DNA from: Tetrapyrgos nigripes
Lineage: Eukaryota > Basidiomycota > Agaricomycetes > Agaricales > Campanellaceae
Direction of reading: 5' to 3'
Assembly: GCA_013368315.1 (NCBI GenBank)
Contig: JAACJM010000318.1
Coordinates: 19,304 to 83,303 of the forward strand
DNA length: 64,000 nucleotides
Shown here: positions 56,936 through 64,000 of the stretch, one piece after another
Numbering within the stretch: the first letter of the stretch is position 1
Layout: the number at the start of each line of letters is the position of its first letter
Program-made: the position numbers and the translations under genes
Notes under the pieces: model-generated
Database searches by the model: none
Told to the model about the DNA's origin: nothing
The model's input: only the letters and a program-made list of their open reading frames with translations

Positions 56936-57650
56936 GTACCAGTGGAACTAGAATAAAAAGACTCAAAAATGCGAAAGAAAATGTTAATTCTAGTGGTGGA
57001 GTGCTGAGAATGTATTTCCTTAACAGGGAAGTCCAATGGTAGGTACCAGTGGAAGTAGAATAACAAGACTGAAAAAATTCTGAAGAAATGTTAATTCTAA
57101 TGGTGGACAGTGCTGAGAATGTATTTCCTTAAGAGGGAAGTCCAATAGTAGGTACCAGTGGAGCTAGAATAAAAAGACTCAAAAATGCGAAAGAAAATGT
57201 TAATTTTAGTGGTGGAGTGCTGAGAATGTATTTCCTTAGGAGGAATTCCAAGGGTAGGTACCAGTGGAACTGGAATGAAAAGCCTCAAAAACAGTGCTGA
57301 GAATGTATTTCCTTAAGAGGAAATCCAAGGGTAGGTACCAGTGGAATGAAAAGACTCAAAAACAGTGCTGAGAATGTATTTCCTTAAGAGGAAATCCAAT
57401 GGTAGGTACCAGTGGAACTGGAATAATGCAAAAGAAAATGTTAACTCCACTGGTAGACAGTACCCGAGAATGTCTTTCCTTAAAGGAATTCCAACAGTAC
57501 GTACCAGTGGAACTAGAATAAAAAGGCCCTCAAAAAATGCGAAGGAAATTGTTAATTCCAGTGGTGGACAGTGCTGAGAATGTATTTCCTTAAGAGGAAT
57601 TCCAATGGTACGGTACCACTGGAATTAGAATAAATGAATTCAAAAAAGGC
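56936..57650. repeat. GGTACCAGTGGAA tandem repeat
   Basis: Eight units of about 70-110 bp, each starting GGTACCAGTGGAACTAGAAT and containing GAGAATGTATTTCCTTA(A). Each unit contains a weak inverted pair, CCAGTGGAACTAGAA / TTCTAGTGGTGG. ORFs here are not conserved. Confidence 0.85.
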
Positions 57651-57899
57651 ACCACAAATGTAGCAAAAAGCATGCGTCTTGTAGCTGCGGCCAAAACACA
57701 ACTTACAGCTGTTTACCAATGAGAAAGGGCTAGTACTAACCCCTTTCTGTGTGCGTTTGTGTCGTGGGTACCAAGTTGGTACCCTGACCTCCTCCCCCTG
57801 TCTGGTCATGCCTATGAAGACCTCTTATTGATAACTGGCATCCTGATTGTTGTGTAATACATTGGTCACTTGTGAGAAGGGTGGAGGGTAGATTTGAAC

Positions 57900-58145
57900 A
57901 GAGACAAGAATGTGCTTCCCCAAAAGGAAATCCAATGGTAGGTACCATTGGTTATGGTAGGGTTAGGGTTGGTGACTTTAGATTTGGACACAAGAATGTG
58001 TGTCCTTAAAAGGAAAATCCAATTGGTAGGTACCATTGGTTATGGTTTGATTAGGGTTGGTGACTTTAGATTTGGACACACAAGAATGTGTGGCCTTAAA
58101 AGGAAATTCCAATAGTAGGTACATTGGTTATGGTTGGGTTAGGGT
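57900..58145. repeat. GGTACCATTGG tandem repeat with GGGTTAGGGTTGG
   Basis: Three units of about 85-92 bp, each with AAGGAAATCCAATGGTAGG and GTACCATTGGTTATGG (an almost perfect palindrome) followed by GGGTTAGGGTTGGTGA. A further part-copy lies at 58,400-58,450. Confidence 0.8.
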
Positions 58146-59295
58146 TGGTGCCTTCACAGTCATCACCACACTGTCCAGGGCATCCAGAACATACTAGGAT
58201 ACTGGCTGATACCCACAGCAACAGCTGAGGTACCAGGCCATCTTCATCACAATGAGCCCTACAGCAATGAGGAACCAACATACAGCCTAGCCACCTTGAC
58301 AGCAGCCTCAGACAGCACAGCAGGCCCAGGTACCATCAAGGTACCCACACATATCCCAGCAGGTGGCTGGGTACCACCATGGGACCAGTAACATAGTCCT
58401 TAAAAGGAAATCCAATGGTAGGTACCATTGGTTATGGTTGGGTTAGGGTTGATGACTTAGTGATTTGAGGCACATCTGTGATATTACTGTCCTTCCTAAT
58501 ATGGTAATCATGTTGTACCTACCACAGTTTTTAAATAAATTCCTATTTTCTCCTCATTTTTCCACATAGCAATGACCAGCCCACATATCAACAAGCTGCC
58601 TTCACAGTCATCACCACACTGTCCAGGACATCCAGAACATACTAGGATACTGGCTGGTACCCACAGGAAGAGCCAGGTACCAGGCCACCTTCATCAATGA
58701 GAAACCAACCTACCGCCTAGCCACCTTGACAGCAGCCTCAGACAGCACAGCAGGCCCAGGTACCATTGGTTAGGGTTGGGTTAGGGTTGGGGACTTAGTG
58801 ATTTGAGGCACATCTGTGAGATTACTGTCCACAGCAACAACTGCACAGCTCCTAATATTTTCAACATTTTTCATGATTTTTCCACACCACTCTCCACCTA
58901 ACTGCAACACAATCCATCAATCCATGGTGGCTGTGACTTCCTAATATGGTAATCATGTTGTACCTACCACAGTTTTTAAATAAATTCATATTTTCTCCTC
59001 ATTTTTCCACACAGCGACGACCAGGCCACATATCAACAAGCTGCCTTCACAGTCATCACCACACTGTCCAGGACATCCAGAATATACCAGGGTACTGGCT
59101 GGTACCCACAGGAACAGCCGGGTACCAGGCTGTCTTCATCAACAATGAGCTCCACAGCAACGAGGAACCAACCTATGGCCTAGCCACCTTGACAGCAGCC
59201 TCAGACAGCACAGCAGGCCCAGGAACCATCAAGGTACTGGCACATTATCCCAGCAGGAGGCCTGGTACCGCCGTGGGACCAGTAACATAGGGCTA
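58146..59295. repeat. About 446-bp direct repeats with coding-like segments
   Basis: A segment starting GTGCCTTCACAGTCATCACC or GCTGCCTTCACAGTCATCACC occurs at about 58,150, 58,596 and 59,040. The last two share an upstream part (CTTCCTAATATGGTAATCAT at 58,490 and 58,940). One frame in copy 3 reads NEEPTYGLATLTAASDSTAG, and similar peptides appear in the other copies, broken by frame changes. They may be remnants of a repetitive coding sequence. Confidence 0.6.
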
Positions 59296-59644
59296 TGTTA
59301 CTTCCAAAATATAGACAGTAAGGCTCCGTCTGGCAGCCCGTGTGTTTCGCTGAGGCGAGGCCAACTCCTCGAAGCCCTCGTCGTCCCGAATATGGAAGCT
59401 TAGGTCATATGGGGTATGCAGCCTGGTTGCTAACAGTTAGAGAGGAATCAGACCCATCCATTCGTTCAATGCCGAGCCTATTGTCATCACTACCAAAGCT
59501 CTCCGTTTCTGATGCCTATCTTGTTACAAGTACATTCTTTCTGATGGAATACTATAATCCGAATTACTCCTCTCCTACCAAATCTGAAACGAAAACTGAA
59601 CATCCAAGGAAAACCATATGAAGTCCAAAAAGTGGCACACACAA
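59296..59644. other. Spacer downstream of the 59,645 gene
   Basis: A plus-strand frame at 59,340-59,621 without ATG context has weak coding character and converges on the minus-strand gene. Not called. Confidence 0.3.
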
Positions 59645-60764
59645 CTAGTTCCCACTTGAATCAACGCTCATTGCTGCCTGCCATGCCTTACTCAATTCGA
59701 TATTGAATCCTTTAAATGATTTGTTGAAAGCAGACTGCGCCATTCTAGTCGCCTCCTCCGCTACAGGCAGACCATCCAAATCCAAGTCCCTCTTCAGCAC
59801 CCAAGCCTTCCAATACCATCCATATGATACTATGCCATAAATGCAATTGAGCTGATACTCCGAGAAAAGCATTTGACTTTGCTTTCGAAGCTGTGTGATA
59901 TGGCTATCAATCACGAATTTGGCTCGAGTTTGCCGCTCCCCCTCCTTTGATCCATCAGTCCTTTTGTCCCAAAACAACTTGACGTCATCTCGATCCTGGA
60001 AGGGTTTGTTTTCAATAAGGATTCGGGGAAGTATCTTTCTGGGTCCTTTGGTTCCAGATGGATCGGGTAGGTGCTCGAAAACCACGAAATCAGGCGTGCG
60101 CCAGGTAATAGTCTCATTGTTTATGGCCAGAAAACTATCTTCCACTGAATGATCTGTGCTGGCATTGTGGAGTAGGGGCTCTTCCACAAAACCTTCCTGA
60201 TCATGATAGGACTCATCAAATTGCGGAGGGATACCATCTGCAAAATCTTGAGCAAAACCATACTTGGCCAAAACTTGGTCCAAAGTTGGTAGCGCATCAA
60301 TGTTGGTGCGCACGAGGTTGGGAATGAATGTAGAGGTCTCGGTCTGCCCTGACACATCTGCCAGAGCCTCCGCTGGTTCCTCTGCTGTGGCTCGAGTGAC
60401 CTGCGGGCGATCTGAATCATCACATAAGGTTTTCGTGACAGATTGTATAGCCAAAGTATGCACCTCTGTCTGGAACACCCTCTGGTTCCGGCCTTGTGGT
60501 CCTATAAAAGGCATATTGGGGGGCTCCAGTCATAGAGAAGCTATACTTGATGGTGAAAACCAGGCAAGCCCAGGTAATGATGGAGTTCCATAGTTGATAT
60601 AATGGGTATTCGTAGCCGTCATCTACACTGATAGAAGCGTCTAGCAGCGTCAAACACTGCTTGATGATGGCTGAATGGGGGATCGTAATGGTTTTGTTGA
60701 AGGTCGAGGGACCTTTTCTGAAACAGCCGTGAGTATGGCGTCGGTTCTTGGTAGACGTGGGCAT
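59645..60764 (-). CDS. Protein with PD-(D/E)XK-like core (about 346 aa)
   Basis: Exon 1, ATG 60,764 (MPTSTKNRRHTHGCFRKGPS), and exon 2, ending at 59,645, are joined by an intron of about 79 nt near 60,482-60,560. The donor GTTTTC is weak, so the exact join is uncertain. The second exon carries TWRTPDFVVFE (about 195-205) and, 27 residues on, ILIENKPF, the pattern of a PD-(D/E)XK nuclease core (Asp ... Glu-x-Lys). After this lies a helical region with Gln/Arg. Members of the superfamily include restriction enzymes, repair and transposon-linked nucleases; which of these applies is unknown. It is divergent from the gene at 61,018. Confidence 0.55.
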
Positions 60765-61017
60765 GGAAATCGATGGGCTTTGATGAGTGCAGGCAGTGTA
60801 TACTTGTAACTTGGCTGAACCCTAAGCCCTAGACAAGCTTAGTCTATCGGACCGAAGAGGTCATGCGCATTGTCGGCGCCAAACTTGCTGCTGGCAGGAC
60901 ATAGTACTCCGTATAGGGGGCCGACATCATCTATTCAAGGATACTGCGCGCCGAGTGCCACCGGCAGTGACGTGTAACCATGGTCACATGATGTAGGTTC
61001 GCTTTGCCGCAACAACC
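60765..61017. promoter_or_regulatory. Divergent promoter region
   Basis: A 253-bp spacer between starts on opposite strands. It contains ACCATGGTCACATGATGTAG near 60,980; no TATA box is evident. Confidence 0.35.
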
Positions 61018-61812
61018 ATGCCAAACCCCACTCAAGAGCTCGATTCCAAACTCTGCCAGCTATTACCTCCCAGCCCTACTAAATCAGGCTTGTTAGTACG
61101 TCTAGGCCTCCTTTGACACCGTCTTTCACTGCACTGAAACTTCTTTGAAGTGCGGACGCCATAAGGCTACACAATTCCTTCCGGTCCCTTCCATTCCTCC
61201 CCAGTTCTTTGCTGGAGCTTCTCCAACACTACGACCGCCACTCTTTCATTACGGGTTCCCATTTACACACCAACAACTTGCTGAGGCCGCGAATGTGCTT
61301 GATCTTTTGGTGAAGTCCGCTGGGCTTCTTGATCACCATGACGAGGATAGCCATCAAGATGATACCGAGGGTAGTGACAAAGAGGATACAGAGGGTAGTG
61401 ATGATACAGAAGACAGTGACGAAGATGATACTGAGGGCAGTGACGACAATAACGAATCCTCCGGCCTCCCAGATATTGACGTTCCCAACACCCTCCTCAG
61501 GATACGCGCTTATTTGCGCGATCGTGGTTTTGACTTTCCATACTTGCGTTACACCTGTGGGGCCTGCAGGCCGGGTCCTATGATTTCCATTTTGACCAAT
61601 TACCAGTACAAAATGCGGTTCACCATGGTTGAGCTTGGAGAACTTAAGAAGGTACTTGGGCGGAATGATGAACCAGTTTGGGATCTTGATGCGGATTCTA
61701 AGGGTTGGACGTATGTGTCATTGAAAGGTAGTCGGTAAGTCTTGCTATCTTTTTCAGTTCCTGACATTATCTCATTGTTCCAAGGCGCAGCCGGCCCACT
61801 AAGACCAAGTAG
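61018..61812 (+). CDS. Hypothetical acidic-repeat protein (229 aa)
   Basis: Three exons: 61018-61095 (MPNPTQELDSKLCQLLPPSP), 61151-61734 and 61785-61812. Introns are 55 and 50 nt, with GTACGT and GTAAGT donors and TTGAAG and TCCAAG acceptors. The last intron removes an apparent TAA and adds a basic tail ending SRPTKTK. The middle has acidic tandem units (DDTEGSDKEDTEGSDDTEDS). The C-terminal third is folded-looking (LRIRAYLRDRGFDFPYLRYT; a CxxC at YTCGACRPG). No known domain. The distinct basic terminal exon and consistent phase support this model over a simple ORF. Confidence 0.6.
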
Positions 61813-61959
61813 TTTTTGCTTAGTCTCATTTTCCTTCCATATCTCGGTTCTTTATATATACGTGCTGAGACTGGTTCACTGTAACAAAATTTGTATCATT
61901 TTTTTTTCTTTGTGCCTTAAGGCATATAGATATATTGCATACGATGGAACTTTCATGGT

Positions 61960-62760
61960 TGAAGGGTGCTCGGACACAAGAAGAGAGATTATATCAACAT
62001 TGAGATAAGACAGAGTTCCTACCTATATTTGATGAGGACTATTTGATGGAGTCGCTGTTACAATACCAATAGATTTGCTGTGCTTAACTTGGGGTCGTCT
62101 TACCCAAAGGCTGAAGATCATGATAGTGGTCGAGAGATTGAAAGTGAGTTCTCTGGTCATTTTCGAGGTGATTAGCACAGTGGATGCTGATGATCGCTCG
62201 TGTAGGCACTGCAAATATGTTGATCACAGTTCTTGCGCATGCCAGAGGGGATGGAACTCTGATCGGAAAATATGTGGTCTGATTCCGAACTTTAGTACGT
62301 ATGGCTGTCTCATTCATTCTTATCGCTGCTGCAGTACAGTATTCCGAAGGAATGGGCAGATTATCTCATCGAAAATGCATTGACTCCGCAGAACCAGTGG
62401 GTGCGTCTTATGTTTTTGTACTTTCTCATCCTTGACTGATTTGATCGCCTTTTCGCCTGTAACCATGTTCATCATGGGGTTAGGTTTCTGGACCCCGAGA
62501 CCTACCTACCGATATGTTTTCCGGTGCCACCTCCGATGAAAAGGACACCATGCTTTTCGCAGTAATGAATTTGGCCGGACAGACTAAGAAGGCGAAAAGA
62601 GCAATGGACAAAAGAAGGCAGAAAAAAGAAGGAAAAGGATGTGGTGGAGGCTTGGTAGAAGCAGGAGAAATTGAGAGATGCGAAATTGGGAAAGTTGCGG
62701 GAGGCACGTAACCGTGTCAAGGGTGTGGATGATGTGGATATGGAACCAGAAGCGTAGAAA
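61960..62760 (+). pseudogene. Probable decayed multi-exon gene
   Basis: Gene-like pieces follow in order: PIFDEDYLMESLLQYQ near 62,020-62,070; a stretch with CRHCKYVDHSSCACQRGW near 62,195-62,260; SIPKEWADYLIENALTPQNQ near 62,340-62,395 followed by a plausible intron (GTGCGT...GGTTAG); FLDPETYLPICFPVPPPMKR; and a lysine-rich end, KQEKLRDAKLGKLREARNRV, to TAG near 62,757. Stops TAA, TGA and TAG interrupt the last exon frame. Each could arise from CAA, CGA or CAG by one C-to-T change. Alternatively introns are unseen. Confidence 0.35.
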
Positions 62761-63153
62761 GGACGACATTCTTCGAATATCGGGAGGGCGTATGCAGCGG
62801 CCCCCGCCACTGCCGGACTTAGTACTGTTATTTCTCCTTTCGTTTTGGGTTCCTGATTCGTTCGTATGATTTTCCTTGACTCGAATTACTCATCTTACTA
62901 CTTGGGTTCAATCGGTATATTGCCTAGGTTACTTATTAGACATACAAGATTACTTCTTTGCTACTTACCCCATTAGCATAGTGTCTACAAGTATAAATAC
63001 GAAGCAACTTGTATGTAGAAGGTAGTTTTTTCGAATTACACACGACTTACCCCAGTCATTTGAGACCGCCTACTCAGCTCTTGACAAACTCTTGACAAAC
63101 CTCTACTTTCCCGCTTGCGTGTCCATCGTTCCTCTAACGACTGACCGCTGCAC

Positions 63154-63261
63154 CTAGCCTCCGAGTCTGCAGCGGTCAGCAAACTTGTTAAAAATCTGAA
63201 GAACTTGAAGAGCATGATAGAAGAAGTACTGCTCCTGTCCGCAATAGATATTGATTCCTGG
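63154..63261 (+). pseudogene. Copy of the 43.2 kb exon
   Basis: 108 nt match 43,245-43,138 (minus) with three differences, of which one changes an amino acid (Asn to Lys). The frame continues to TGA after LLSRLFPS but the sequence after IDSW is unrelated to the other copy. No ATG equivalent of the 43.2 kb copy remains upstream. Confidence 0.5.
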
Positions 63262-63505
63262 TGTGGCAGGGTGACCTGCCCTCTAGGCAAAATCTTATTG
63301 TCAAGGCTATTTCCATCATGAGATATCCAACGACTACGTAGATCGCACGATGACCTTTCACTCCTCTAGGTCCGACATTCTTGGCTCTGGCCGCTACCCT
63401 ACCGTGCCGGGTACTCGAGAAGGTTAATGAAGGAAATGGTCGGGTTTGTGGGAAGTGGCGTTGGGTTGGGAATGGTGGATGATTTCATTTCTTTCGTCTT
63501 TGCAG

Positions 63506-63647
63506 GTTTTATGTAGGAAAGGAGGATAGAGACTGGAAGGTCAGAAGGGCTCAGTCCGCTGAAGCTTCTCCGATAGAGTGCGGGAGGAGCTCTATCGTCG
63601 ATGAGGTGGATACGTCTGGCGGTAACCCGGCTCTGAAGACCGGATAG
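63506..63647 (+). CDS. Possible terminal exon of an unresolved gene
   Basis: After a good acceptor (CTTTGCAG) a frame reads FYVGKEDRDWKVRRAQSAEA ... NPALKTG to TAG at 63,647. An upstream exon around MTFHSSRSDILGSGRYPTVP (about 63,350-63,421) with a GTTAAT donor is plausible, but the phases do not agree. Function unknown. Positions 63,650-64,000 show only short CGCCTCCGTGGC repeats. Confidence 0.25.
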
Positions 63648-64000
63648 GATCTAGACTCTTACTTAGTTTAGGAGTCGGACGCTCACGTGTATATTATAAG
63701 TAGACGACGCAACGTGTTGTGGGAATCCACCTTCTCTTTTGGTCGTGTCTCAAAGACCGCTTTACAAAGGTCTAATTATCGTCGTAAGTACTATTAATTT
63801 CGATTATCATTCGTCTCAGTGCTCTGTGCGGACTCGCCGTCCTCATCGTCGTGCCTCCGTGGCCATTGTTACGCCTCCGTGGCTAAGCCATTGTGGCCAT
63901 CGTCTCGCCTCCATGGCTTAGCCTCAGCGGCTCAACGTATACCTTGCCTAAGCCATATTCCCGTGGTCATCATGATCATAATGATCATTATAACGTAATA

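Overview
The window reads as nuclear DNA of a filamentous basidiomycete, most likely an Agaricomycete. The reasons are many short spliceosomal introns (about 33-79 nt, GT-AG plus two probable GC-AG), TTAGGG-type interstitial telomere-like tracts, and single-copy genes of agaricomycete style (SNF2 ATPase, HNH-nuclease protein, large lineage-specific proteins). I saw no rRNA, convincing tRNA or CRISPR array. Family assignments come from reading motifs by eye; no database search was run. Every exon join below is inferred from splice signals and frame.

Layout. 0-3.3 kb: repeats, including a TIR-type element, a C-rich minisatellite and one truncated copy of a long-armed inverted-repeat element. 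3.4-8.6 kb: a 13-exon SNF2-family ATPase gene (minus). 8.6-12 kb: a 281-bp tandem repeat. 12.0-20.3 kb: two convergent genes of nearly equal size (857 and 855 aa) of unknown function, with palindromic repeats and a small ORF between them. 20.3-32.6 kb: a dense, gene-free block of short perfect hairpins in nested duplications, including a 106/111-bp array in which each unit holds two hairpins, ending in a telomere-like tract. 33.5-47.2 kb: a compact run of small host-like genes: an HNH-nuclease gene divergent from a degenerate paralogue, a gene with a PD-(D/E)XK-like core, and several unrecognised small genes. Three of these promoters contain CACGTG. A hAT-type MITE with an 8-bp target duplication sits at 47.2 kb. 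47.74-56.94 kb: a 9.2-kb mosaic of repeats bounded by roughly 560-bp inverted repeats whose outer ends are telomere-like. 56.9-59.3 kb: GGTACC-rich tandem repeats. 59.6-64 kb: a second PD-(D/E)XK-like gene, a divergent acidic-protein gene, and gene fragments, one duplicating an exon found at 43.2 kb.

No obvious operon or pathway joins the genes. The striking feature is structural. Several otherwise unrelated repeat families re-use the same hairpin half-sites (GACGCT/AGCGTC, GAACGC/GCGTTC), and the two arms tend to change together. The region looks like a repeat-rich, possibly subtelomeric or heterochromatic, compartment. Its genes include a chromatin-remodeller-like ATPase and three nuclease-like proteins.
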